A DNA stretch of 61,330 nt from Shewanella surugensis (lineage in GTDB: Bacteria > Pseudomonadota > Gammaproteobacteria > Enterobacterales > Shewanellaceae): NCBI RefSeq assembly GCF_023284005.1, contig NZ_JAKIKS010000018.1, positions 1 to 61,330 on the forward strand, given 5' to 3'. Below are positions 51,402 through 60,822 of this stretch, in pieces. The position numbers were made by a program, and so were the translations under genes. The notes under the pieces were generated by a model. The model did no database searches. It was not told the DNA's origin and saw nothing but the letters and a program-made list of their open reading frames with translations. The first letter of the stretch is position 1; every line of letters begins with the position of its first letter.

Positions 51402-54400
51402 ATGGCATCAACACTTGAAAGTGAGCAGCAATACGGCTGTATTTTAACGTTAGCTGGCGAAAATGCAGAGCAAACCGGCAAGACAACTAACACGCAAATA
51501 GAATTTAAATGGTTAGCAATAGGTGATGCTAATGATGAGTATATTCAGCCTATTCGTGAGCAAACAGGGTTAGTTAATGAACGAGCGTGTATTCAAGTCA
51601 ATTCAGTTGATGTTTTTCAGGCGACTGATGAGAGTGTGCCCATGCTCAAAGTTGAGGCCATTTTACCCGAGGATGTGAATAATCTTGTTATTCGTGAATT
51701 TGCCTTAATTGGTCTTTTTCAGGGTAATGAGTATGTTCATGCTGTGGGAAATTGTGCGCGAATCCATGTTCCGTCGCCGGCGAACAATGGCAACGTGGGT
51801 ACGCCCGTTTCAATTGAGATGCTGTTCATCATTACCAGTGCTGAGCCAATTATTGAAATTGAAGCCGCGACAGCGTATGCAAGCCGTGAATTTGTTAATG
51901 AAAACATTGGTTATTTATCCGATGATTTAGTGAAAACGGTCATTGATCAAACGGGAAAAAATTGGTTTATTGATGATGGTTTTAAGATTGGGTCGGCAGG
52001 CACTGCAGGGAGTTTTTCTGTCACTCCAGGTGTAGGCTATGTTTCAGGATTTCGAATAGAGCAAAATACTGAGTATGAGTTTACAGCAGATACGTATCCT
52101 CAAATTGTATGTGTTGATGTGAGTTTTCATGGCATTTTAAATAAAAATTGGGAAGTTAAAAAAGACTTTATTTTATCCGAAATAGATAGCGGAGATTATA
52201 TTGATGAAAACGGTATTCAGCATTACGTGTGTAAAATTGCGGTATTGCATTCAAGTTCTGAAATTGAAGATTTAAGGGGGCGTCGTCGTCCCGTTCGATT
52301 GTGGGTTCCTGGCGGGGAAATCACAAATTCAAGTGAGATTATTCGTTATACGCCAGCTAACGGGCTTGAGTTTGATGTTTATGTGCCTGCGGCTTCTGTT
52401 GATAATCCGATTATCATGGGTGACAGCCCAGATGATGATGCATTAACGTTTATGCATAGGGGGTCAGCTCGCTGGGAAAAGGTGGTGACACCCGAAGATC
52501 CCGATATTGGTTACACGGGAAATTTGAACGAAGATGCAGCGCCATACATCGCAGAAGCTCGCAGAATAGCCGATAAAATCAATGGCCGCGTGCGATTAAA
52601 TGGCCAATATACGTTAAAAACGTATGTCGAAGATTCATTAGATATTGATATAGAGCTTAGTGGGAAAATCTATATTGATGGTGGCGGATTTCGTTTTTCA
52701 GGTAGCATTGAAGAAGAGCGGAAATTAGCAGAGGACATTATTGGAATCGGTAGTAATTTAATTAAACTGACTGACTTTGATGATATTCAAAGTAATGATT
52801 TCTTTTTTATACATAGTGCAACAAACTGTTTAAGTAGCGATGCTGGCGATATGCAATTAGGTATTCCAACCGGAGGTGGCGATCTTAGCTGGTTTGGTGA
52901 GTTTTTTACTGTGAAACAGGTTGCCCTTGGTATTGTTGAAACAACAACGCCATTGGTTTTTGGGAGTTATTTGACGACACCGGAAACGAATAGTGATGAG
53001 CGGCAATACAGTTATGTCACTAGAGTGAGGCCTGTTAAGGTGAATATGTCTGGCCACGGCGAATTTATTCGTTTAAGACATGGTTTAGATATGGTCAAAT
53101 TTAAATGGGGTATGTTTTCTATTGTTTCGACTATCAAATTTAATCACCAAAAGTTTGCGGGTGGGTCAGTGGATTTTGAGACATCTATTCATTGCAATAC
53201 ATCACAGTGTGATTTTTATTTAGACGATGATACGCCAATTCGATACGGTGATAATAATCCAGATGCCCCATATTATTATGAATTCAATACATTGAAATGT
53301 CGTTCATCAACATCGTGCGGTGATGACGGCAGTACGTTTTCAAACGGAACCCAAAATTTTGATGTGACGTATAGTGACGCACCCTCAATCCAGTGCTGGA
53401 TGAAAAACTCAACGGTTAAAAATGCCAAATTCAATGTCGCGACGAGTCACGGAGGCAGTTATGCAACCACATTTTCAAATATTACGGGTGTGGGAGCTTG
53501 GGGCGGGATAGCCTGTCGTAGTCGTGAAGATGTCGTAATTGGTTGTAAATTAACAGGGTTTAGAAATAGTTCACTAAATCCGTATCGTTCAGGTGAAGAA
53601 ACCCATGGCATCAGCTTTAGTGAAGGGTTTACTGTGCATGGGAAAGCGCTCAACAATGATATTAGCGGTTTCGATATTAATTATAAGGTGATAAATACTA
53701 GCACGCGCGGAAGCGGTTTTCCGTATTTGAACGTTACATTAAAAGGTGGAGAATCTAACTATTGCAAGCATCATGTATATGCGAGTGTTTGGGTTGTTGA
53801 TGGGTCATCGCTAGATGATAAATTAGTAGATTCGTCATTAATCATATCGGGTATAACATTCAAAGGAAACACTGAAGAAGCAATAATAATCGGTAATTAT
53901 ATTCGACGACCGAGGATACGTAATTGCGAGTTTATATCGAATAGTAAAGATGATATTTATTATCATATTAGAGCGGGTTACAACTGCATTGGTGTCGAAG
54001 CCGCAAACAATAGTTTTGATCAAGGCCGCATTCTTAAAGTGATGAATATTACAGACAGTGAACTAGGTGAAGATCATGTGATGACAGCAGCAGTGTTAAC
54101 GGAGGGGAACGTTGAGCACGGAGATCGTTCAATTTCATCTTATGCATACGGTAATGAAGTCCTTTCAAGTTTAACCGGATTTAATCCAAATAATTTAGGT
54201 TATAAAAAATTATATTTGAATAGTAGCGATACATTAATAGATAGTTCAACGCATGATGTTATCAATATGTATCCCGAAGTTGATGGGATTGTGATTACAG
54301 AGATAACTCCCGCAGCTCTTGACGGGCGAGAGATGACAATTTGCTCAGAGCTTCAAAGTCGCCCTGTTGTTTTTTCAGATAGTGATACGATTAGAACCCG

Positions 54401-54479
54401 TTCGGGGACGGTTGAAATACGATTAAACAGTCCGTGTCGTTTTATTTTTATCAACGGGCAATGGATCCAATTAACATAG
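51402..54479 (+). CDS. Tail fibre/tailspike, 1025 aa
   Basis: The N-terminal ~200 residues (GCILTLAGENAEQTGKTTN, KVEAILPEDVNNLVIREFAL) are a baseplate-attachment domain of the P2 gpH/DUF3751 type. The middle has SFSVTPGVGYVSGFRIE. The C-terminal two thirds have regular short strands with Asn/Asp/Ser turns (GGSYATTFSNITGVG, SLIISGITFKGNTEEA), suggesting a right-handed beta-helix tailspike. No tail-fibre assembly chaperone follows, which fits a self-folding spike that binds or cuts surface polysaccharide. Confidence 0.8.
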   Translation: MASTLESEQQYGCILTLAGENAEQTGKTTNTQIEFKWLAIGDANDEYIQPIREQTGLVNERACIQVNSVDVFQATDESVPMLKVEAILPEDVNNLVIREFALIGLFQGNEYVHAVGNCARIHVPSPANNGNVGTPVSIEMLFIITSAEPIIEIEAATAYASREFVNENIGYLSDDLVKTVIDQTGKNWFIDDGFKIGSAGTAGSFSVTPGVGYVSGFRIEQNTEYEFTADTYPQIVCVDVSFHGILNKNWEVKKDFILSEIDSGDYIDENGIQHYVCKIAVLHSSSEIEDLRGRRRPVRLWVPGGEITNSSEIIRYTPANGLEFDVYVPAASVDNPIIMGDSPDDDALTFMHRGSARWEKVVTPEDPDIGYTGNLNEDAAPYIAEARRIADKINGRVRLNGQYTLKTYVEDSLDIDIELSGKIYIDGGGFRFSGSIEEERKLAEDIIGIGSNLIKLTDFDDIQSNDFFFIHSATNCLSSDAGDMQLGIPTGGGDLSWFGEFFTVKQVALGIVETTTPLVFGSYLTTPETNSDERQYSYVTRVRPVKVNMSGHGEFIRLRHGLDMVKFKWGMFSIVSTIKFNHQKFAGGSVDFETSIHCNTSQCDFYLDDDTPIRYGDNNPDAPYYYEFNTLKCRSSTSCGDDGSTFSNGTQNFDVTYSDAPSIQCWMKNSTVKNAKFNVATSHGGSYATTFSNITGVGAWGGIACRSREDVVIGCKLTGFRNSSLNPYRSGEETHGISFSEGFTVHGKALNNDISGFDINYKVINTSTRGSGFPYLNVTLKGGESNYCKHHVYASVWVVDGSSLDDKLVDSSLIISGITFKGNTEEAIIIGNYIRRPRIRNCEFISNSKDDIYYHIRAGYNCIGVEAANNSFDQGRILKVMNITDSELGEDHVMTAAVLTEGNVEHGDRSISSYAYGNEVLSSLTGFNPNNLGYKKLYLNSSDTLIDSSTHDVINMYPEVDGIVITEITPAALDGREMTICSELQSRPVVFSDSDTIRTRSGTVEIRLNSPCRFIFINGQWIQLT

Positions 54480-54509
54480 TTAAAAAATAGATTTATGTGC
54501 ATTAAACGC

Positions 54510-54532
54510 CTCGCTTTTAGCGGGGTTTTTTA
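54510..54532 (+). terminator. Intrinsic terminator after fibre gene
   Basis: CCTCGCT-TTT-AGCGGGG (one G-T pair) with six T. Confidence 0.85.
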
Positions 54533-54555
54533 TTACTTAAAAATAGGAATGAGCA

Positions 54556-56022
54556 ATGACGCAATTTCTGCATGGTGTTGAGATTATCGAGATTGATAAC
54601 AGCTCAAGACCAATCCAAACCGTTAAATCGGCAGTGATAGGGTTAGTTGGAACAGCGCCAGACGCTGCTTTAGCTACTCAGGCTACTCTGGCTTTAGGTA
54701 GTGCTATTTTAAATGATGGTTTAGCGTTTCAAGCGGTAACAGCGGGTAGGGCTGGCAATGGTATTAGTGTTGAGTTAATTGATCCAGAAACCGCTGACAA
54801 TGTGCTCGGCGTTGTGGTTGATGGCCATAAAATTAAAGTCGTATTAGCAACTGATGCAACGAGTGTGATTACCTCTACTGCAGTGGATGTTAAAGCAGCT
54901 ATTGAGGCGAGTTCTGCAGCCATTGCTTTAATCACAACGACTGTATTAGGTGACGGTAGTGAAGTCGTTGCCCCTACTAATGTGACTTATTTAGCCAATG
55001 GAACAGATGAAGCTTTTCCTATCAATACGCCTGTTGTGATCGCCGGTAGCCGAAAGTCTGCTGAGGCATTAGGCACTAGCGGCACATTACCCGCTGCAAT
55101 TGATGATATTTTTGATCAAACAGGGGCGCTCGTCATTGTTATTCGTGCTGAGGTTGGGGCAACGGATGCCGAAACGCAATCTAATGTTGTTAGTGCGATA
55201 GAGGGGGTTATTGCCAGTCAAAATGAGACAGGCTATACCCCTCGAATTCTAGTGGCGCCTGAGTTCAGTGAATATGATTCAGTAGCCTCCGAACTTGAAA
55301 TGAAAGCTAAGCGATTGAAGGCGATCGCTTATGTCGATTGTTCACGAGTCTCAACCTACACGGATGCGATTAAGCGTACTCGACAATTTAGCGAACGGGT
55401 TGAAATTACTTGGCCTTGGGTGCGAGTTTTTGATGACGAAGGTGCTCTGGAAATCGATAGACCTTATTCAGCTAGAGCAGCGGGTTTACGAGCCCGTGTT
55501 GATGCTGAAAAAGGGTTTTGGGAGTCAAAATCAAACAAACAGGTGTACGGTATTATTGGTCTGTCTCAATCGGTTGATTGGCAGCATGGAAATGCTGAAT
55601 GTGTTGCTAATATTTTGAATGAAAACAAAGTCAGCACGATTATTCGTGAAGGCGGGTTTCGGCATTGGGGCAATCGTACCTGCAGTGTCGATCCCAAATG
55701 GAAGTTTGAACAAACCAGGCGAACGGCTGACATTATCAATGATAGTTTGCAGCGTGAACATCTGTGGGCAGTAGATAAAAGTACCAACAATGCATACATC
55801 ACTAATGTGACAGATGGCGTGAACGCGTATCTTCGTAGCCTGAAAAAGTTAGGTGCCATCATTAATGGCAAGTGCTGGGCGGATGAAGAGTTAAATACAC
55901 CTGAGTCACTTCAAAACGGTGTGGTGTTTTTTAACTTTGATTTTTGTCCTCCTTATCCTGCTGAGCATATTATTTTCAATTCCAGTATTAATAATGATTA
56001 TCTACAAGAGGTATTCGCATAA
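54556..56022 (+). CDS. Contractile tail sheath protein
   Basis: 488 aa, longer than P2 FI (396). N-terminal FLHGVEIIEIDNSSRPIQTV and C-terminal LNTPESLQNGVVFFNFDFCPPYPAEHI are sheath signatures (PF04984). The inserted ~90-residue domain after residue 30 (AGRAGNGISVELIDPETADN) is a surface domain seen in longer sheaths. Stop overlaps the tube start. Confidence 0.93.
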   Translation: MTQFLHGVEIIEIDNSSRPIQTVKSAVIGLVGTAPDAALATQATLALGSAILNDGLAFQAVTAGRAGNGISVELIDPETADNVLGVVVDGHKIKVVLATDATSVITSTAVDVKAAIEASSAAIALITTTVLGDGSEVVAPTNVTYLANGTDEAFPINTPVVIAGSRKSAEALGTSGTLPAAIDDIFDQTGALVIVIRAEVGATDAETQSNVVSAIEGVIASQNETGYTPRILVAPEFSEYDSVASELEMKAKRLKAIAYVDCSRVSTYTDAIKRTRQFSERVEITWPWVRVFDDEGALEIDRPYSARAAGLRARVDAEKGFWESKSNKQVYGIIGLSQSVDWQHGNAECVANILNENKVSTIIREGGFRHWGNRTCSVDPKWKFEQTRRTADIINDSLQREHLWAVDKSTNNAYITNVTDGVNAYLRSLKKLGAIINGKCWADEELNTPESLQNGVVFFNFDFCPPYPAEHIIFNSSINNDYLQEVFA

Positions 56023-56534
56023 TGGCCGGTGATAAATTATTAAGTAAGTGGTCAATTTCGGTTGATGGCGTAGGTAAAGCGGGGAATGCGAAAGAGTATA
56101 CGCCTCCTGTTTTAGAGGTGCAGACTGTGGATTTTCGAGCAGGTGATATGGATATGGCTGTTCCAGTGGAGGACGGCATGGCACCTATGGAGACCAGTTT
56201 TGCGCTATTTGGTATTGATATTGAAGTGCTGCCCTTATTTGGTTTACGCCAGGGGAAAACAGCTACTGTGTCAGTTCGCTCTGTTTATCAAGATATGCAA
56301 GGAACCAGTTCTGATTTAGTTGAAGAACTGCGAGGTATGATCACAAAAATCGAGCGTGATACGCAAGATACTGGAAGCCAAAAAGATAAAACGACTAAAG
56401 TGTCAATGAAATTAGAGTATTACAAAGCCTCTTTTGCAAAAAATACGATTGTTGAAATCGATGCGTTGAACGGTATTCGTAATCTCAAAGGTGTTGATGA
56501 GCTGGAAGGTACTCGAAAATTATTAGCAGTATAA
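56022..56534 (+). CDS. Tail tube protein (gpFII-like)
   Basis: 170 aa, same as P2 FII (172). DFRAGDMDMAVPVEDGMAPMETSFALFGID is typical (PF04985). Polymerises as the inner tube. Confidence 0.93.
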   Translation: MAGDKLLSKWSISVDGVGKAGNAKEYTPPVLEVQTVDFRAGDMDMAVPVEDGMAPMETSFALFGIDIEVLPLFGLRQGKTATVSVRSVYQDMQGTSSDLVEELRGMITKIERDTQDTGSQKDKTTKVSMKLEYYKASFAKNTIVEIDALNGIRNLKGVDELEGTRKLLAV

Positions 56535-56540
56535 ATCGAA

Positions 56541-56565
56541 TTGGGTCCACGGACCCATTTTTATA
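56541..56565 (+). terminator. Intrinsic terminator after tube gene
   Basis: TGGGTCC / GGACCCA closely spaced stem followed by TTTTTAT. Confidence 0.75.
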
Positions 56566-56603
56566 TTATGCCGTATTTAGCGGTTTTTTTATGGATAAAT
56601 ATT

Positions 56604-56894
56604 ATGTCAGAGCAAGAGAAACACCCTGTTTCGGTTGAAAAAATCATTTTAGATTACCCCATCACATTTGAAGGTAAAAAAATTGACTCATTGTCAATGA
56701 GGCGTCCACGGGTTCGTGATCAAATGATTGCTGACAAGCAGCATAAAGATGACATGGATAAAGAGATGCATTTATTTTCACTGTTATTAGATATAGATGT
56801 TGAGGCCATCTACGACCTTGATGTGATTGATTATCAAAAAGTGACGGCAACATATGAAAATTTTCTGAAACGTGGCTCACAGAACAAGAAATAG
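56604..56894 (+). CDS. Tail assembly chaperone E (short form)
   Basis: 96 aa from ATG 56604. IILDYPITFEGKKIDSLSMRRPRVRDQM is the P2 E family (PF10109). It chaperones the tape measure. The frame ends at 56894, but a slippery site at 56858-56864 allows a -1 shift to give the longer E-E' form. Confidence 0.88.
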   Translation: MSEQEKHPVSVEKIILDYPITFEGKKIDSLSMRRPRVRDQMIADKQHKDDMDKEMHLFSLLLDIDVEAIYDLDVIDYQKVTATYENFLKRGSQNKK

Positions 56895-57010
56895 ATGAGG
56901 CCACGTTTATCATTGCAACGCATACAGGCTGGTCTCCTGAATCTTTGTACTTATTTCCTCCGAGTCGATTGCTGAAGCACGTAGAGCGTTGCCTTAAAAA
57001 GGAACCGTAA
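56604..57010 (+). CDS. Tail assembly chaperone E-E' by programmed -1 frameshift
   Basis: At A-AAT-TTT (56858-56864) a ribosome reading gene E can slip back one base and read 48 more codons: SETWLTEQEIDEATF ... LYLFPPSRLLKHV, ending at TAA 57008-57010, which overlaps the tape-measure ATG. Matches the E+E' organisation of P2 and G/GT of lambda. The extension has no start of its own. Frequency of slippage cannot be judged. Confidence 0.85.
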
Positions 57011-58980
57011 TGGCGTTTCAAAAATTAAAAAGCGTAGTGACGCTGGGTGGTGCCGTTGATGGAAGTTTTGAGAAAGTGGGCTCAGCTTTTAACTCATCGA
57101 TAGGTAAATCCAAACGAGCTGTAAAGGATCTGGAACGTGAACAACAAGGGTTAACTCGCTCGATTAAAACCTCTCAAAAAGCCAGTGAAAAATTAGCTGG
57201 AGTTGAATCAAAAAAGGCTGATTTAACCAGTGTCGGTGGATCACTTGAAACTGATCGTAAAGATAAAAACAAAGCGATTAGACGCGAAAGAGAATTATTA
57301 AAAAAACTCAATATTGATAAAGATGAGATGGCCAAGAATGAATCGGCTGATCTCTCTGCTATTGAGAAAAAAATACAGGAGGTTAATGCTCGACTAAACG
57401 ATCAAGTTGAGCAAAGGGATAAGTTAACCAAATCGATTAAAGAGAATTCGAAAGAGCAGGACGAGCTTAATCGAGAGTCGAGCAAATTAAAAACCAGTAT
57501 TAAAAACGTCGATGAACTGACTGAACAATATGACGAACTCGGAAGAGAGATAGACAGAGTTAGTGATCGTACAAAAGCTTTTCAGCGTGTAGCGAGTGAA
57601 ACTAAGCACATTAAATCCATGGCCAAAACTGCTGGCATGGTGGTTGGTGCGGTGTGGTCGGCAACAACGGCTACCGCTGGTTTAATGACGGTAACGAATG
57701 CTCAAACGACTGAAATGGTCGGCATGGCCAAAGCTTATGACATGAGCATTAAACAGTTCCAAACATGGGGTGGTGTTGCTCAGCAGGCAGGGCTAAATGC
57801 TGAAAATGTGGGTGACTTGGTCGAAGAACTCTCAAATAAGTTTGGTGAGTTTAAAGCCTTGGGGAAACAATCCTCAGTTTCTGATGCGTTTGGCGCTTTA
57901 GGTCTCACAAAAGAAATGCTTGATAGTAAAAGTGCTGTTGAGCAATTTGAACTGATTATGCACCGCATTCAGGGGGTCAGCGATAAGCAGCAAGCCGCGT
58001 CGATTGCGGATATGTTGTTTGGTGGAGAGGGTAACAAACTCGCCACGTATATTCGTAACACTGGCCAGAGTTTAAGTGGGCTATTAGTAGAGCAAGAAAA
58101 ATTTGTTTTATTAACTGAGAAGGGGGCGAAAGGCGCTGTTGCATATGGCAGTGCGTTTTACCGGCTTAAATCGGGGATAGGAGCAGCTTGGCAGGAGATA
58201 TCCGGCATTGTTGGTGGCGAGTTGTCGGATGATATTAATAAGTTAAGCGAAAGCGTTGTAAATTGGGTGAAAGCTAACAAAAAAGAGTTAGCGGAAGACC
58301 TTCTGGATACAGTAAAAGCAGCTGTTTCTTTCGGTAAGGTTGTTTTTAAAGTGGGTTCAGCTATCAATAGCGTTGTTCAAGCTATGGGAGGTTGGCAAAC
58401 CATAGGGATTGCCGTTGGCTCACTTATAGCTGCAAAATTAGTTGTTGGGGTTGTTAGTTTAATCGGCGCGGGGATCACATTAGTTAGAACTGTCGGGTTA
58501 ATGAGTGCTGTGATGTCGACGTTTAATGTGGTATTAGCGGCCAACCCAATAGGCTTAGCGGTGGTTGCTGTGGGTGCGCTAATTTTCGCAGGGGTTCAGT
58601 TGTATCGAAATTGGGACAAAATAACAAACTGGTTTGATAAAAAACTGACTGCATTTAAAACTAAGTTCGTTGATACTTTTGGATTTGTTGGTGACATTTG
58701 GAATGGTATTACCGGTTTATTCGGTGATGACAAAGATATCAATATAGGCAGTACAGTTAGCCATGCTATTAAGCAAAATAACAGCAGTGATGCAGGTAAG
58801 CGAGCGGTTGATGCGATATACAGCGCAGCGCCGGCAAACAAAGGTAATACGGTTCATCAAAATATCGGTGACATAAAAGTGTATGCGGCGCCTGGGCAAT
58901 CACCTGTTGAAGTAGCAAAAGAGGTGCATTCGAAAATAAGCGGACATCAATCGAGTGCTTTATATGATTTACCTGCATAA
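57010..58980 (+). CDS. Tail tape measure protein T
   Basis: 656 aa. The N-terminal 200 residues are heavily coiled coil (KDLEREQQGLTRSIKTSQKA, IEKKIQEVNARLNDQVEQRD). A mid-region MTVTNAQTTEMVGMAKAYDM ... GMSIKQF-like segment follows, then hydrophobic helices (IGIAVGSLIAAKLVVGVVSL, NPIGLAVVAVGALIFAGVQL). Length sets tail length (~90-100 nm by usual proportionality). Confidence 0.92.
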   Translation: MAFQKLKSVVTLGGAVDGSFEKVGSAFNSSIGKSKRAVKDLEREQQGLTRSIKTSQKASEKLAGVESKKADLTSVGGSLETDRKDKNKAIRRERELLKKLNIDKDEMAKNESADLSAIEKKIQEVNARLNDQVEQRDKLTKSIKENSKEQDELNRESSKLKTSIKNVDELTEQYDELGREIDRVSDRTKAFQRVASETKHIKSMAKTAGMVVGAVWSATTATAGLMTVTNAQTTEMVGMAKAYDMSIKQFQTWGGVAQQAGLNAENVGDLVEELSNKFGEFKALGKQSSVSDAFGALGLTKEMLDSKSAVEQFELIMHRIQGVSDKQQAASIADMLFGGEGNKLATYIRNTGQSLSGLLVEQEKFVLLTEKGAKGAVAYGSAFYRLKSGIGAAWQEISGIVGGELSDDINKLSESVVNWVKANKKELAEDLLDTVKAAVSFGKVVFKVGSAINSVVQAMGGWQTIGIAVGSLIAAKLVVGVVSLIGAGITLVRTVGLMSAVMSTFNVVLAANPIGLAVVAVGALIFAGVQLYRNWDKITNWFDKKLTAFKTKFVDTFGFVGDIWNGITGLFGDDKDINIGSTVSHAIKQNNSSDAGKRAVDAIYSAAPANKGNTVHQNIGDIKVYAAPGQSPVEVAKEVHSKISGHQSSALYDLPA

Positions 58981-58994
58981 ATGAGGTTTTTAAA

Positions 58995-59393
58995 ATGGCA
59001 ACAATGCTTTCCCTTGGCGGATTCAAATTTAGCGTTGATACAGCAGCGTATAATGAACTCACCAAAACCTATGAATGGCGGTGGAAATCTCAGAGCCGAA
59101 TAGGTCAATCAGATTTACTGCAATATACAGGAAAAGCGGCAAATAAAGTCCAGCTTAATGGCGTCATCGCGACAACCTTAAATAATGTCGGAACTAAGCA
59201 AATTGATAAGTTAGTTTCGATGGCCGATGAAGTAAAACCTAATCTACTGGTTAGTGGCACAGGTGATGTTTTGGGATATTGGTGTATAACTAGGCTCAAT
59301 CAAGTCGATTCAAAGTTCGTTAAAGGGGGCCTTCCTCGCCAGCAAACATTTAATTTGGAGTTAGTCTTTTATGGTGACGACATACAGAACTAG
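58995..59393 (+). CDS. Tail protein U
   Basis: 132 aa. LSLGGFKFSVDTAAYNELTKTYEWRWKSQ is the P2 U family (PF06995). Baseplate hub component. Overlaps X by 23 bp. Confidence 0.92.
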   Translation: MATMLSLGGFKFSVDTAAYNELTKTYEWRWKSQSRIGQSDLLQYTGKAANKVQLNGVIATTLNNVGTKQIDKLVSMADEVKPNLLVSGTGDVLGYWCITRLNQVDSKFVKGGLPRQQTFNLELVFYGDDIQN

Positions 59394-59580
59394 TGATGGT
59401 GACATGATTGATGCTATATGCTGGACGCATTATGGTCGTGAAAGTGCGGCTATTGAGGTGATGAAGGCTAACCCTGGACTAGCCGAGTTTGATGCAAAAT
59501 TACCTAGTGGGCTAGTGATTGTATTACCTGATTTACCCGCTCAAATGAGTAATGATATTGGGGTCAGTTTATGGGATTAG
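59371..59580 (+). CDS. Tail protein X (LysM-like)
   Basis: 69 aa. DMIDAICWTHYGRESAAIEVMKANPGLAEF then LPSGLVIVLPDL is the P2 X family (PF05489), a LysM-type module that may help the hub contact peptidoglycan. Overlaps D. Confidence 0.92.
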   Translation: MVTTYRTSDGDMIDAICWTHYGRESAAIEVMKANPGLAEFDAKLPSGLVIVLPDLPAQMSNDIGVSLWD

Positions 59581-60578
59581 ACTATCAACCGGGCTTTACG
59601 CTCAGTGCGAATGAAAATGATATCACTGATATTATTCAGCGTAATTTAATCAGTTTGACATTAACGGATCATTCGGGAAAAGAGTCTGATCGGCTAACGA
59701 TAACTTTAAGCCTGCCGGATTCAATTCCTACCCCCAAAAAAGGCGCGGTACTTAATATTGCTCTTGGTTTTGTTGGTGAGTTAGTGAATAAAGGACAATT
59801 TGTTGTTGATGAGGTGACGACCAGTGGACCTCCTAGAGTTGTACAAATTGTTGCGAATGCAGCACCGATGGATAATAAGAAGCAGCCAGCAGCATTACAG
59901 ACTCAGAAAACAAGAAGTTAGGATAAAGTCACGATAGGCGACGTAGTCAACACTATTGCGACCGAGCATGGCTTAAAAGCAAAAGTTAGTAACAAATTTG
60001 AGAACGTGATGATTGAGCATATTGATCAAGTCGATGAGAGTGATATGAATTTATTGACTCGATTAGCAGATCGTCATAATGCTATTAGTAAGCCAGCCAA
60101 TGGATTTTGGTTGTTTTTAAAAGAAGGAGAAGGTAAAAGCGCGTCGGGTAAAGTGCTAAGCGTTCTTCATATTAATAAAGAGTGGGTAAGCTCTTGGCAA
60201 TGTCGCTTTAATAGTCGTAATGATGTTAATAGCGTCATTGCAACTTATCATGATGTCACGACAGGAATGGCAAAAGAGGTCACTGTAGGCTCTGGAGAAC
60301 CAGCTTTTCGTATTGCGTATAAATATCCAAATTATGAAGAAGCATTAGCATCAGCAACGTCACGAGCTAAAACAGTAGTAAGTGGCAGTGATACTTTTGA
60401 TATTACAATGGCAGCGAATTCTGCATTAATGAATACAGTTGCTGAAGGTCATGTTGATCTAGATGGATTCGGTGATCTTGAGGATGGGAAGTGGCGTGTA
60501 AAATCGCTTGAATGGTCACTTAGCAGCACTGGTTTACAGTTGCGTATAGCTGGTGATCATGGCGTTGTCGATGGTTAG
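59571..60578 (+). pseudogene. Tail hub/late control protein D with internal amber codon
   Basis: 336-codon frame, in one register throughout, broken by TAG at 59919-59921. Upstream part PGFTLSANENDITDIIQRNLISL and downstream VTIGDVVNTIATEHGLKAKV, then ISKPANGFWLFLKEGEGKSASGK, are P2 D family (PF05954). At the stop, relatives usually have Trp (here QKTRS-stop-DKVT), so TGG to TAG is likely. Loss of D, the central hub, would prevent contractile-tail assembly unless suppressed. Confidence 0.88.
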
Positions 60579-60732
60579 CCAATTAACCAGCTTAAAATGA
60601 TTACTTATCATAAAGCTATGATTAAAATGCTTTGGAATATGCACTATTTACGCTCAATAAAAACAATGAGTTACGGCCTGTTTTATATTCTAAAAAATAA
60701 GGTTAACCAATTGTTTTATATATAATAAAAAT

Positions 60733-60784
60733 CGGTCTCCAAAACCGATGGTTGGGAGTTCGAGTCTCTCCACCCCTGCCAAAT
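60733..60784 (+). repeat. attR: 52-bp tRNA-Trp 3'-half duplicate
   Basis: Identical to 15900-15951. Lacks the 5' half of the tRNA, so not a functional gene. Marks the right prophage boundary. Confidence 0.96.
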
Positions 60785-60790
60785 TATAGA

Positions 60791-60822
60791 AGGCCTAGCA
60801 GAAATGCTAGGCCTTTGTCTTT
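60791..60822 (+). terminator. Displaced host terminator of tRNA-Trp
   Basis: AGGCCTAGCA-GAAA-TGCTAGGCCT with TTGTCTTTT. Core identical to the rRNA operon terminator at 371. It was presumably directly behind tRNA-Trp before phage integration. Confidence 0.88.

Larger units (their letters stand above)
15900..60784. mobile_element. Prophage, about 44.9 kb, integrated in tRNA-Trp
   Basis: Bounded by a perfect 52-bp direct repeat of the tRNA-Trp 3' half. Inside are integrase, control region, replication, lysis, lambda-type head and P2-type contractile tail modules in ordinary temperate-phage order, plus a 10-kb accessory block with IS sequences. Genes for a virion are nearly all present, but D has an amber codon, the S49 protease is frameshifted and a holin-like gene is deleted internally. 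Induction could thus yield no or few infectious particles. Confidence 0.96.

Noticed and set aside
58596..59065. Minus-strand frames beneath tape measure and U genes
   Set aside because: Overlapping antisense frames with no ribosome sites; the sense genes are clear.
60733..60784. Second tRNA-Trp gene
   Set aside because: Only the 3' half is present; it is attR.
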